64,000 bases of DNA from LC029 sp036676475 (GCA_036676475.1 JAKFCU010000102.1:1-64000), one strand, 5' to 3'; positions 7,908 through 14,808 are shown, numbered from the stretch's first letter. Numbers and translations: made by a program. The notes: generated by a model from the letters alone, not told the origin.

Positions 7908-9290
7908 TTAGAAAGTAAGCTTTGCCTCAATAAAGTTTTTCAACTCACTAATCGGCATTCTCGTCTGTTCCATCGTATCGCGATCACGAACAGTCACTTG
8001 TCCATCCTGTTCCGAATCAAAGTCATAAGTGATACAGAATGGTGTACCAATCTCATCATGGCGACGATAGCGTTTGCCGATCGATCCCGCTTCATCAAAA
8101 TCAACCATAAAGGATTTTGAGAGCTCGGCAAATACGTTTTGCGCTCCCTCGCTTAGTTTCTTGGAAAGCGGGAAGATGGCAGCTTTGAACGGAGCAAGAG
8201 CTGGATGTAGATGGAGTACAGTGCGGCTGTCTCCCCCTTCAAGCTGCTGATCTTCATAAGCATCGAGTAAAAAGGCTAAGGTTACACGATCAGCCCCAAG
8301 AGACGGTTCGATGCAATATGGCACATATCGTTCGTTCGTTTCTTGTTCGATGTAATTAAAGTCTTCTCCAGAATGCTCCATGTGCTGTTTTAAATCGTAG
8401 TCAGTACGGTCCGCAATCCCCCACAGTTCTCCCCATCCAAACGGGAATTTAAATTCAATGTCTGTAGTCGCATTGCTGTAATGGGAAAGCTCATCATCCG
8501 AGTGATCGCGCAAACGTACGCTCCCATCTTTTAGACCAAGAGATAGTAGCCATTGATGGCAAAAGTTTCTCCAGTATTCAAACCACTTCAGATCTTCCCC
8601 TGGTTTGCAAAAGAACTCCAACTCCATCTGTTCAAATTCACGTGTACGGAAGGTAAAGTTTCCTGGAGTGATTTCATTACGGAAACTCTTTCCGATTTGA
8701 CCGATCCCAAATGGAAGCTTTTTTCTCATTGTTCTTTGCACATTTTTAAAGTTAACGAAGATCCCTTGGGCCGTTTCCGGACGCAGGTAAATTTCATTCG
8801 CACTGGATTCCGTTACTCCTTGGAAAGTTTTGAACATGAGGTTAAATTGGCGAATTTCCGTAAAATCATGGCTTCCGCAATCCGGACAAGCAATCTCATG
8901 CTCTTGAATCAATTGGGCCATCTGATCGAATGACAGACCATCAACAATCATTTCAATTCCTTTTTCTGATAAGGCATTCTCAATAATTTTATCCGCACGA
9001 TGACGAGCTTTACATTTCTTACAGTCAATCATCGGGTCGTTAAAGTTTCCAACATGTCCAGAGGCAACCCATGCTTTCGGGTTCATTAAGATGGCAGCGT
9101 CTAACCCTACATTGTAAGGGGACTCTTGGATGAATTTTCTCCACCATGCACGTTTAATGTTATTTTTTAGCTCTACTCCAAGCGGACCATAATCCCAAGT
9201 ATTCGCCAATCCTCCGTAAATTTCAGAACCTTGGAAAATAAAACCTCTATGTTTAGCCAGAGAAACCATTTGATCCATTGTTACACTCAT
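7908..9290 (-). CDS. glyQS: Glycyl-tRNA synthetase, single-chain (alpha2) type
   Basis: The 460-residue class II synthetase charges tRNA-Gly. It is the archaeal/eukaryotic-like single-chain form, not the alpha2-beta2 GlyQ/GlyS form. Visible features are motif 1 around GPLGVELKNNIKRAWW, a zinc-type CKKCKARHRADKI ... CPDCGSH insertion, LRPETAQGIFVNF, motif 2 FRNEITPGNFTFRTREFEQMELEFF, motif 3 with GADRVTLAFLLDAY, and a C-terminal anticodon-binding domain (LAPFKAAIFPLSKK onward). AAGGAGAG lies 7 nt before the ATG. Expression is probably controlled by the glycine T-box just upstream. Confidence 0.97.
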   Translation of the reverse strand: MSVTMDQMVSLAKHRGFIFQGSEIYGGLANTWDYGPLGVELKNNIKRAWWRKFIQESPYNVGLDAAILMNPKAWVASGHVGNFNDPMIDCKKCKARHRADKIIENALSEKGIEMIVDGLSFDQMAQLIQEHEIACPDCGSHDFTEIRQFNLMFKTFQGVTESSANEIYLRPETAQGIFVNFKNVQRTMRKKLPFGIGQIGKSFRNEITPGNFTFRTREFEQMELEFFCKPGEDLKWFEYWRNFCHQWLLSLGLKDGSVRLRDHSDDELSHYSNATTDIEFKFPFGWGELWGIADRTDYDLKQHMEHSGEDFNYIEQETNERYVPYCIEPSLGADRVTLAFLLDAYEDQQLEGGDSRTVLHLHPALAPFKAAIFPLSKKLSEGAQNVFAELSKSFMVDFDEAGSIGKRYRRHDEIGTPFCITYDFDSEQDGQVTVRDRDTMEQTRMPISELKNFIEAKLTF

Positions 9291-9317
9291 GACATTCTCT
9301 CCTTATTTGTATAATGT

Positions 9318-9369
9318 AAGAAAGCTACTTGCAAAGCCTTTATGCATATAGTACTTTCCCCATAACTAT
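9318..9369 (+). repeat. Two-hairpin interspersed repeat, copy A
   Basis: This copy reads AAGAAAGCTACTTGC, then TTTATGCATATAG, and can close a terminal stem ATAGT/ACTAT. Its first hairpin is degenerate. It lies between the T-box terminator and the glyQS start codon, antisense to that transcript. Confidence 0.6.
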
Positions 9370-9600
9370 AAAAAAGCCCTAATCCCAAAGGCTTCCTTCA
9401 CGAAGCCTAGGGACGAGAGCTGTTGCACCCGCGGTTCCACCCTAGTTGACGCACCCGTTGTGCGCCCCCTTTACATTCAATTAGCTCCAGATTGCCGTTT
9501 CCCTGAGTCCTAGCCTGGGCTCCCACCACCCCCAGATCGCTGAATTACCGGAATTTCAGATACTATTCATCCTTCATAGCTACTACCTAAGATACTGTTT
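9370..9600 (-). ncRNA. Glycine T-box riboswitch (leader of glyQS)
   Basis: On the minus strand the leader carries the T-box signature GGTGGAACCGCGGG (9441-9428), followed by an intrinsic terminator made of CCTAGGCTTC and GAAGCCTTTGGG arms and a TTTTTT run (9413-9370). Stem I should occupy about 9600-9480: TAGCT near its 5' end can pair with AGCTA near 9484. A GGC triplet at 9496-9494, just before the closing arm and followed by A, is the likely glycine specifier codon. Uncharged tRNA-Gly would stabilise the antiterminator. A matching tRNA-Gly(GCC) gene lies only about 400 bp away. Confidence 0.92.
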
Positions 9601-9606
9601 GGACAT

Positions 9607-9635
9607 ATATTACAGAAGAAAATAGAAAAAGTCAA
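9607..9635 (-). promoter_or_regulatory. Sigma-A promoter of the glyQS T-box transcript
   Basis: On the minus strand TTGACT (9635-9630), a 17-bp spacer and TAATAT (9612-9607) give a close match to the sigma-A consensus. The predicted start is near 9600, at the 5' edge of T-box stem I. Confidence 0.8.
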
Positions 9636-9669
9636 TCTGATCATTCTTATATAAAATTCTTTTGTGTAA

Positions 9670-9698
9670 TTGTCTTTCTTTACTATTCATAGTAGAAT
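9670..9698 (+). promoter_or_regulatory. Sigma-A-like promoter of a putative small RNA
   Basis: TTGTCT (9670-9675), a 17-bp spacer and TAGAAT (9693-9698) form a sigma-A-like promoter. It is divergent from the glyQS promoter and has no open reading frame behind it before the terminator at 9743-9774. Confidence 0.55.
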
Positions 9699-9704
9699 AA
9701 CAGA

Positions 9705-9775
9705 GTATTAAAATGAGTTTGTTATAAACTCACTCCCTTATTGCGCTCGCCTGATTTGAGGCGGGCATTTTTTAT
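9705..9775 (+). ncRNA. Candidate small RNA of about 70 nt
   Basis: Downstream of the promoter at 9670-9698 the sequence can fold into a small hairpin (GAGTTT/AAACTC) and then an intrinsic terminator: GCTCGCCT pairs with AGGCGGGC (one G-U), followed by ATTTTTTATT. Only a four-codon frame (MSLL) lies inside. The combination of promoter, two hairpins and a terminator in a gene-free gap suggests a short non-coding transcript. Function is unknown. Confidence 0.45.
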
Positions 9776-9831
9776 TCTAGCTTTTTAGCTTTAACAGTAG
9801 GGTATCTTTAGCAAATGAATCCAAAACAAAC

Positions 9832-9856
9832 AAAAAACCCTTGCTATGCAAGGGTT
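9832..9856 (-). terminator. Intrinsic terminator of the tRNA operon
   Basis: On the minus strand ACCCTTGC and GCAAGGGT pair around a 3-nt loop and are followed by TTTTTTG. It lies about 20 nt after tRNA-Pro. Confidence 0.85.
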
Positions 9857-9874
9857 GAATCACTCATAATGCAA

Positions 9875-9951
9875 TGGTCGGAACGACAGGATTTGAACCT
9901 GCGACCTCACCCACCCCAAGGGTGCGCGCTACCAGTCTGCGCCACGTCCCG
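9875..9951 (-). tRNA. tRNA-Pro (GGG)
   Basis: The 77-nt cloverleaf has acceptor CGGGACG/CGTTCCG, anticodon stem CACCC/GGGTG, loop TTGGGGT (anticodon GGG), a T-arm with GGTTCAAATCC, and an encoded 3' CCA. It is the last gene of the operon. Confidence 0.93.
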
Positions 9952-9968
9952 AAATGTCAAACAAAATA

Positions 9969-10044
9969 TGGAGCGGATGACGAGACTCGAACTCGCGACC
10001 CCAACCTTGGCAAGGTTGTGCTCTACCAACTGAGCTACATCCGC
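9969..10044 (-). tRNA. tRNA-Gly (GCC)
   Basis: The 76-nt cloverleaf has acceptor GCGGATG/CATCCGC, anticodon stem CAACC/GGTTG, loop TTGCCAA (anticodon GCC), T-loop GTTCGAGTC, discriminator T and an encoded CCA. It is the species expected to read the GGC specifier of the nearby glyQS T-box. Confidence 0.95.
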
Positions 10045-10052
10045 ATTAATGA

Positions 10053-10129
10053 TGGTGACCCGTAGGGGATTCGAACCCCTGAATGCATGCGTGAAAGGCA
10101 TGTGAGTTAAGCCGCTTCTCCAACGGGCC
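10053..10129 (-). tRNA. tRNA-Glu (TTC)
   Basis: The 77-nt cloverleaf has acceptor GGCCCGT/ACGGGTC, anticodon stem CATGC/GCATG, loop CTTTCAC (anticodon TTC), T-arm GGGGTTCGAATCCCC and an encoded CCA. It lies directly after the palindromic insert of the operon. Confidence 0.94.
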
Positions 10130-10134
10130 AAACT

Positions 10135-10227
10135 TTGATACATCTTGACATCAACCCTTCGGATCAAGTTTGATTAAACAAGTTTATCAAACTTGAGGGC
10201 TCTGCCCTTGACATCAAGATGTATCAA
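10135..10227. repeat. 93-bp nested palindrome inside the tRNA operon
   Basis: The outer arms TTGATACATCTTGA (10135-10148) and TCAAGATGTATCAA (10214-10227) are perfect 14-bp inverted repeats. The inner arms TCAAGTTTGAT and ATCAAACTTGA are a perfect 11-bp inverted repeat. The 10-mer TTGACATCAA also occurs twice in direct orientation. The element fills the whole spacer between tRNA-Glu and tRNA-Asn; the other tRNA spacers are 8 and 17 bp. It may be a processing structure or a small inserted palindromic element. Confidence 0.75.
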
Positions 10228-10302
10228 TGGCTCCTCAGGACGGACTCGAACCGCCAACCTACCGGTTAACAGCCGGTTGCTCCACCATTGAGCTACTGAG
10301 GA
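10228..10302 (-). tRNA. tRNA-Asn (GTT)
   Basis: The 75-nt cloverleaf has acceptor TCCTCAG/CTGAGGA, anticodon stem ACCGG/CCGGT, loop CTGTTAA (anticodon GTT), T-arm with GGTTCGAGTCC and an encoded CCA. It is the first gene of the four-tRNA operon. Confidence 0.95.
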
Positions 10303-10311
10303 ATATTTTTT

Positions 10312-10364
10312 ATACTTATCAATCAAGTATTATACGCACAAAGCTACGTTAGTAGCTCTCTTAC
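10312..10364 (-). repeat. Two-hairpin interspersed repeat, copy B
   Basis: On the minus strand this copy has hairpin 1 GCTAC-TAAC-GTAGC and hairpin 2 ATACTT-GATTGAT-AAGTAT, both perfectly paired. It fills the predicted 5' leader of the tRNA operon, from the start site (about 10365) to 10 nt before tRNA-Asn. Confidence 0.8.
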
Positions 10365-10371
10365 ACTAAAG

Positions 10372-10401
10372 ATTATATAATGTGAAAATATCTAGAGTCA
10401 A
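10372..10401 (-). promoter_or_regulatory. Sigma-A promoter of the tRNA operon
   Basis: On the minus strand TTGACT (10401-10396), an 18-bp spacer and TATAAT (10377-10372) match the sigma-A consensus. Predicted transcription starts near 10365 and runs into repeat copy B and then tRNA-Asn. Confidence 0.8.
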
Positions 10402-10453
10402 GGGGATACCCTATGTTTTTTAATCTAATTCTCCCAAAATAATGATGGGAAAT

Positions 10454-10482
10454 GAGCCCCTCCAGGCACTCCTGGAAAGGGC
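10454..10482 (-). terminator. Stem-loop after citrate synthase
   Basis: AGCCC, CCAGG and their complements CCTGG, GGGCT form a long stem with a 3-nt internal loop, about 16 nt after the stop. The minus-strand tail is not a clean T run, so termination may be partial. Confidence 0.6.
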
Positions 10483-10497
10483 TAATAAAATGAAATA

Positions 10498-11652
10498 TTA
10501 ACGTTCAGCTATAGGAGTTACTTCACGAAGTGATGGCCCCTTGTAGATGGCAGTTGGACGGATCAAACGATTATTGGAATATTGCTCTAATACGTGTGCT
10601 GTCCAACCGGACACACGGCTCATGGCGAATATACCGGTATAAAGATCAGTTTCAATACCCATTACATAGTAAACAGAAGCGGAGAATAAGTCTACATTCG
10701 GCCACATTCCTTTTTCTCTGTTTACCACTTCAAAAATCTTTTCTGTCATAAGGTACCACTTTTCGTTTCCTACACGCTCTGCCAATTCTTTAGACATCTG
10801 GCGTAACTGAACCGCTCTTGGATCCATGGTCTTATAGACACGATGCCCAAAGCCCATTATTTTTTCCTTCTTGGCCAGTTTTTCCATAACGAAATCCTCA
10901 ACCTGATCCAGTTCGCCGACCTCTAGTAGCATTTGCATTACAGCTGTATTTGCTCCACCGTGGAGTGGCCCCTTTAATGTACCAATTCCAGAAGTTACTG
11001 CAGAATAAATATCAGAAAGAGTTCCAGCCGTTACTCGACAAGCAAAAGTAGATGCATTATATTCATGGTCCGCATGCATAATGAGACCTGCATCCATCAC
11101 TCGAACCTCAACTTCATCTGCTTCCTTGCCTTTCAACATATAAAGGAAATTAGCTGCTAAAGAAAGACCTTCTTTCGGCTGCACAATTTCTAACCCTTTA
11201 CGTGCACGGTCAATCGCGGCAAGAATGACCGGAAGAGTAGCAGTTAACTTAATTGCTTTACGATAGTTAGCCTCAGGAGTCATATCTTCTCCTTCAGCAT
11301 CAAAGGACTTAAGCATGGAAACAGCGGTACGAAGAATATCCATTGGAGTGCCTTTTGAAGCAATAACGCGAATTAGATCAAGTACCTCTTGAGGAACCGT
11401 TTGGTATTGCACAACTTGCTGCTTAAGCTCCTCTAATTGAGATGCATTAGGCAGTTCACCTTTCCAAAGCAGGTACATCACTTCTTCAAACGTAGTATTA
11501 TTAACTAAATCGTTTATATCATAACCACGATAAATCAATCGGCCTTCCTGCCCGTCTATAAGGCATATCTCCGATACACCAGCAATAACATCCTCTAATC
11601 CGGCTGTAAAATCCGCCTTTGCTTTGAAATCGCTTAACTTGGTTTCACTCAT
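10498..11652 (-). CDS. citZ: Citrate synthase
   Basis: The 384-residue type I (Gram-positive/archaeal-size) citrate synthase condenses acetyl-CoA and oxaloacetate at the entry of the TCA cycle. The catalytic residues are visible: H231 in GPLHGGAN, H270 in GFGHRVYK and D321 in WPNVDLFSA, with the HADHEYNAS segment at 193-200. It could also act as a 2-methylcitrate synthase, since these families overlap, but no prp genes are near. The ATG follows AAAGGGGATTGGAGTT. It stands alone, not with icd and mdh. Confidence 0.93.
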   Translation of the reverse strand: MSETKLSDFKAKADFTAGLEDVIAGVSEICLIDGQEGRLIYRGYDINDLVNNTTFEEVMYLLWKGELPNASQLEELKQQVVQYQTVPQEVLDLIRVIASKGTPMDILRTAVSMLKSFDAEGEDMTPEANYRKAIKLTATLPVILAAIDRARKGLEIVQPKEGLSLAANFLYMLKGKEADEVEVRVMDAGLIMHADHEYNASTFACRVTAGTLSDIYSAVTSGIGTLKGPLHGGANTAVMQMLLEVGELDQVEDFVMEKLAKKEKIMGFGHRVYKTMDPRAVQLRQMSKELAERVGNEKWYLMTEKIFEVVNREKGMWPNVDLFSASVYYVMGIETDLYTGIFAMSRVSGWTAHVLEQYSNNRLIRPTAIYKGPSLREVTPIAER

Positions 11653-11846
11653 AACTCCAATCCCCTTTCTATTTTTTAGACCATCCCAACATAAGTATTT
11701 CTACATAGACCTAAAAAATTCCTCCTCACTTCAATTCTATATGAAGTAAAATTTGGATTAGGATAGTTTGGTTTATATACTTATTTTTTACTGAATGAAC
11801 AAAATAGTCAAGGAAACAATAGCATTAAACTTGAAGGGGGAGCAAT

Positions 11847-12044
11847 ATGAACGACTATTTACTCGAGAGGTATTCAAAGAATGATATTAGAGAATTCTGG
11901 AGCATGCTTCTCGCTCAGAGAAATGAATGGACTGAACAACTCGATCATACTCAAGATGAAAATCAAAAGACGCTTTTAGAAGGAAAGATCTCCACCATTA
12001 ACTATTGTATGACTGAAATCGAAAAACGATTTGATTTGTTTTAA
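11847..12044 (+). CDS. Hypothetical 65-residue protein
   Basis: The ATG lies 7 nt after AAGGGGGAG. The product is charged and predicted helical (LLERYSKNDIREFWSMLLAQ, then TLLEGKISTINYCMTEIEKRF), compatible with a small coiled coil. I recognise no family. It is monocistronic with a strong terminator 4 nt after the stop. Confidence 0.65.
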   Translation: MNDYLLERYSKNDIREFWSMLLAQRNEWTEQLDHTQDENQKTLLEGKISTINYCMTEIEKRFDLF

Positions 12045-12048
12045 CGTA

Positions 12049-12086
12049 GGATGTCCCTAAGCACTAGGGAACATCCCTTTATTCTT
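12049..12086 (+). terminator. Intrinsic terminator
   Basis: GGATGTCCCT and AGGGAACATCC pair (one bulge) and are followed by CTTTATTCTTTT. The stem is nearly identical to the minus-strand terminator at 18622-18652. Confidence 0.8.
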
Positions 12087-12090
12087 TTCC

Positions 12091-12357
12091 TTAAAAATAT
12101 TCTACGGCTTCACCCTTATCTTCTTGCTTTGAAGAATAACGTCGAAGTGTATCTAAAAAGTAGTCTGCCCTTTCTTTGTAACCTAAATCACCAAATAATT
12201 GATATAAGACCGTATTTTCATTATAGGAGTCTAACAGCGAGTCAATTAAAGCATACTTCGTTTGATCCTTCATATTTAACATGCTCATTCTTTCGCCACC
12301 ATCCTTAGCTCGTTGATTTATGTATCTACCATTATCGTCAGGATTAATAGACTCCAT
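12091..12357 (-). CDS. Hypothetical 88-residue (or 65-residue) protein
   Basis: The frame encodes up to 88 residues. A downstream ATG at 12288 (MSMLNMKDQTKYALIDSLLD) would give 65. Both starts have only a weak GGTGG upstream, so the start is unresolved. The core (ALIDSLLDSYNENTVLYQLF, GDLGYKERADYFLDTLRRY) looks like a small helical sporulation-type or antidote-type protein, but I cannot name a family. It converges with the 11847 gene. Confidence 0.5.
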   Translation of the reverse strand: MESINPDDNGRYINQRAKDGGERMSMLNMKDQTKYALIDSLLDSYNENTVLYQLFGDLGYKERADYFLDTLRRYSSKQEDKGEAVEYF

Positions 12358-12398
12358 TCATGCCACCATGCTAAAAATAGCAATGGAGGCTTTTTTTA
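12350..12398 (+). terminator. Possible plus-strand terminator over the hypothetical gene start
   Basis: CTCCATT (12352-12358) and AATGGAG pair, enclose a small GCTA/TAGC hairpin, and are followed by GCTTTTTTT. It would stop plus-strand transcription before the ykvI-like gene, although no plus-strand gene ends just upstream. Confidence 0.4.
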
Positions 12399-12487
12399 TA
12401 TTATCTCAGTTTTTAATAACTTAACTCATAATCTGATTTCGTGTACATACCTTGTTAAAAGAAAGAAATTGGGACAGGAGTGTTCTT

Positions 12488-13525
12488 ATGGCAAAGAAAT
12501 GGAAAGCCATTATGCAGGTCGCGGCAACTTATATTGGAACAGTTGTGGGGGCAGGGTTTGCTTCTGGTCAAGAAATCCTGCAATTTTTTACACTTTACAG
12601 CGGGATAGGAATCATTTCCATTTGCATTAGCACCTTTCTGTTCATCTGGCTAGGCAGCAAAATTATGCGAATATCCCATGAAAAGGGTTGCTACTCTTAT
12701 CAAGAACTTAATGTTCATCTTTTTGGAAAAAAATGGAGTTGGTTAGTAAATGGGCTCACCCTTATCATTTTATTTGGTACAACCGGCGTCATGCTTTCCG
12801 GAACAGGCTCCATTTTTGAGGAACAATTGGGTCTCCCTAATCAAGTAGGAATTATTATCACGATTCTGCTTTCCCTTCTTACCATGTATCGTGGGATGTC
12901 CGGCGTAATCTGGGTCAATTCTCTCGTCGTACCGATGATGCTCCTTTTCACCGCTATTTTAGGTTTCCATTTACTTCAATACGGAGTTGCAGGAACCCAC
13001 ACATTGCAAGTGGAAAATTGGGAATGGGCTTATTCACCCCTTCTTTATGCTGGGTTTAATCTAGCTATGGCTCAAGCGGTTCTGGTTCCTTTAGGGAAAG
13101 ACATTCAGGATTCATCCATTCTTCGTTGGGGGGGAATTTGCGGAGGGGTAGGGTTAGGGACCATGCTTATGGTTAACGATCTCTCCTTGCTATCGCATTT
13201 ACAAGGGGTTCAAGGACTGGATATCCCTATGGCTTATGTCATTTCAGAATTTGGTGGGCCTGTCGTTCTTCTATTTACTATCATCGTTTTCGGTGAAATA
13301 TTCACCACGATTATCGGCAATGTATTTGGTTTAGTCCGTCAGGCCCATTCCATTTTCAATATGAATGAATCCTTGGCTGCTATCATGATCTTGTTAGGAT
13401 CATTCATCGTCAGCCAATGGGGGTTCAAAAGTTTAGTGACATTCCTTTACCCCGCTTTCGGGGGACTCGGACTCCTATTCATGCTTCGCTTAATGATGTA
13501 TCGTAAGAAAGCTACTATGAAATAA
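12488..13525 (+). CDS. ykvI: YkvI-like multispanning membrane protein
   Basis: The product is 345 residues from ATG 12488, which lies 7 nt after CAGGAG. The longer TTG frame at 12452 has no ribosome binding site. It has about ten membrane helices and starts with the family signature VAATYIGTVVGAGFASGQEILQFF. This is the unwound-helix GxGFxSGQE motif of the APC/LeuT superfamily, and a conserved FGEIFTTIIGNVFG segment follows. It is probably a secondary transporter; the substrate is unknown. The last codons (RKKATMK) are encoded by a copy of the interspersed repeat, so the C-terminus seems to have been reshaped by that element. Confidence 0.85.
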   Translation: MAKKWKAIMQVAATYIGTVVGAGFASGQEILQFFTLYSGIGIISICISTFLFIWLGSKIMRISHEKGCYSYQELNVHLFGKKWSWLVNGLTLIILFGTTGVMLSGTGSIFEEQLGLPNQVGIIITILLSLLTMYRGMSGVIWVNSLVVPMMLLFTAILGFHLLQYGVAGTHTLQVENWEWAYSPLLYAGFNLAMAQAVLVPLGKDIQDSSILRWGGICGGVGLGTMLMVNDLSLLSHLQGVQGLDIPMAYVISEFGGPVVLLFTIIVFGEIFTTIIGNVFGLVRQAHSIFNMNESLAAIMILLGSFIVSQWGFKSLVTFLYPAFGGLGLLFMLRLMMYRKKATMK

Positions 13526-13610
13526 TAATGCGTATAATACTTGATTTATAAGTGTAAGAAAGCTACTGGTGGAAAACATTGATGTGTATAACTTGCTATA
13601 TACGTATAAG
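13505..13610 (+). repeat. Interspersed repeat, tandem copies C1 and C2
   Basis: C1 (13505-13554) has AAGAAAGCTACT, then ATGCGTATAA and hairpin 2 TACTT-GATTTAT-AAGTG. C2 (13556-13610) follows head to tail and is degenerate. C1 begins inside the ykvI-like coding sequence, and C2 ends 5 bp before the stop codon of convergent uppP. Confidence 0.75.
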
Positions 13611-13615
13611 AAAAC

Positions 13616-14416
13616 TTAAAGGATAAACCACCAATACAGAAAAGCTACGACGAAACGATAATAAGCAAAAGTGGACAGCTTGACTCTTTGCAGGATTTTC
13701 AGGAAGGTCACAACTGCGAGCAATGCCACAATAAACGCTGTTACAAACCCAGTAATAAACAATCCTAAATCATCCCACGAAAGATATTGATAACTCTTTA
13801 GCAGATCATATCCACTTGCCGCTACCATCATAGGTACCGCAATTAAAAAGGCAAATTCAGCAGATGTTTTATAGTTAGCTCCCATCAATAATCCTCCTGA
13901 AATGGTGGATCCAGAACGGGAAAAGCCGGGGTAAACCGCTAAACATTGAAAGAATCCAATTCCTAAAGCCTGCTTATAGCTCAACTGATCTAAATGGTTC
14001 GCAGTCGTTTCAATCTTTTTTGATTTTTGTTCGGCAAAAATCATAAATAGCCCCCCTACAACTAGCCCGATAAGTACTGTATTGGGAGAGAACAAATAGG
14101 TTTTAATAATTCCATGCATCAAGTAGCCAACACCCATAGCCGGGATAATCCCTAGCATAACATGAATCAAATTGAGACGAGGCGTGTTTCCCCTCTCTTT
14201 ATTCTTTTGAAAGAAACTGAAATATCGTTCCCGGTATAGAACAGCAACAGCTAATATCGAACCTAATTGAATGATAATTTCAAATGTCTTAGCCTTTTCA
14301 CCAGTGAAGCCTAGTAAGCTTCCAACAAGAATTAAATGTCCTGTGGATGAGATCGGCAAAAACTCCGTCATCCCTTCCATAATACCCATAATAATGGCAA
14401 TGATATATTGTTCCAT
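13616..14416 (-). CDS. uppP: Undecaprenyl-diphosphatase
   Basis: The 266-residue BacA/UppP membrane enzyme removes a phosphate from undecaprenyl pyrophosphate and so recycles the lipid carrier for cell-wall synthesis; overexpression of the family confers bacitracin resistance. The two signature regions are present: EGMTEFLPISSTGHLIL near the N-terminus and PGFSRSGSTISGGLLMG. I chose ATG 14416, 6 nt after AGGAGAG; a longer frame to 14461 is not supported. About eight membrane helices are visible. It is monocistronic. Confidence 0.95.
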   Translation of the reverse strand: MEQYIIAIIMGIMEGMTEFLPISSTGHLILVGSLLGFTGEKAKTFEIIIQLGSILAVAVLYRERYFSFFQKNKERGNTPRLNLIHVMLGIIPAMGVGYLMHGIIKTYLFSPNTVLIGLVVGGLFMIFAEQKSKKIETTANHLDQLSYKQALGIGFFQCLAVYPGFSRSGSTISGGLLMGANYKTSAEFAFLIAVPMMVAASGYDLLKSYQYLSWDDLGLFITGFVTAFIVALLAVVTFLKILQRVKLSTFAYYRFVVAFLYWWFIL

Positions 14417-14605
14417 GGTTACCTCTCCTAATTTAAAACTTAAATCTGTGTCTGTAAACATAAGGGGATTTTTTTATCTCCCCATTATAAAGTAATACGT
14501 ACAAAATGCCAAACCAAGTTATCGCATTGTGGATATGTGAATAAATAAATTAAAGGGGCATCACAACTACCCACAAGTGTGGATAACCTTGTTGATAACT
14601 TGTTT

Positions 14606-14628
14606 GCAACGTTAGTAGCTTTCTTACC
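14606..14628 (-). repeat. Half copy (D) of the interspersed repeat
   Basis: On the minus strand GGTAAGAAAGCTACTAACG matches the hairpin-1 half of the repeat (GCTAC-TAAC-GTTGC). The second half is absent. Confidence 0.55.
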
Positions 14629-14759
14629 GCTTAGGAGAGTTTAAGTATGTTAAAATGATAAAGTCAACTCTAACTTTCCTAACCGCATGAAAAGCTTCAT
14701 CTAAGGATGGACCTCCCTTCCGAATAGGCTTCAATACTATCTTTTCTTACCGAGACATA

Positions 14760-14801
14760 GAAAAAACGGTAAACTAGATTTCCATCTCTAGCTCACCGTT
14801 T
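14760..14801 (-). terminator. Intrinsic terminator of the Spo0E-like gene
   Basis: On the minus strand ACGGT..CTAG and CTAG..ACCGT arms pair and are followed by TTTTTTC. It lies 8 nt after the stop codon. Confidence 0.8.
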
Positions 14802-14808
14802 GTTAGAT

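Larger units (their letters stand above)
14417..14808. other. Intergenic region upstream of uppP with DnaA-type boxes
   Basis: This 392-bp gap holds no gene. It contains three DnaA-box-like 9-mers in the same orientation: TGTGGATAT (14528), TGTGGATAA (14578, exact consensus) and TGTTGATAA (14590). It also holds a half copy of the interspersed repeat and the terminator of the Spo0E-like gene. Promoters for uppP are presumably here but I cannot fix them. Confidence 0.5.

Noticed and set aside
9815..10167. Several 60-90 codon frames across the tRNA cluster on both strands
   Set aside because: They lie across tRNA-Pro, tRNA-Gly and tRNA-Glu and give the well-known spurious translations of tRNA genes; they have no ribosome binding sites.
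9875..10302. tRNA-Sec among the tRNA cluster, as expected near selA
   Set aside because: All four tRNAs have normal-length acceptor arms and anticodons GGG, GCC, TTC and GTT; none reads UGA.
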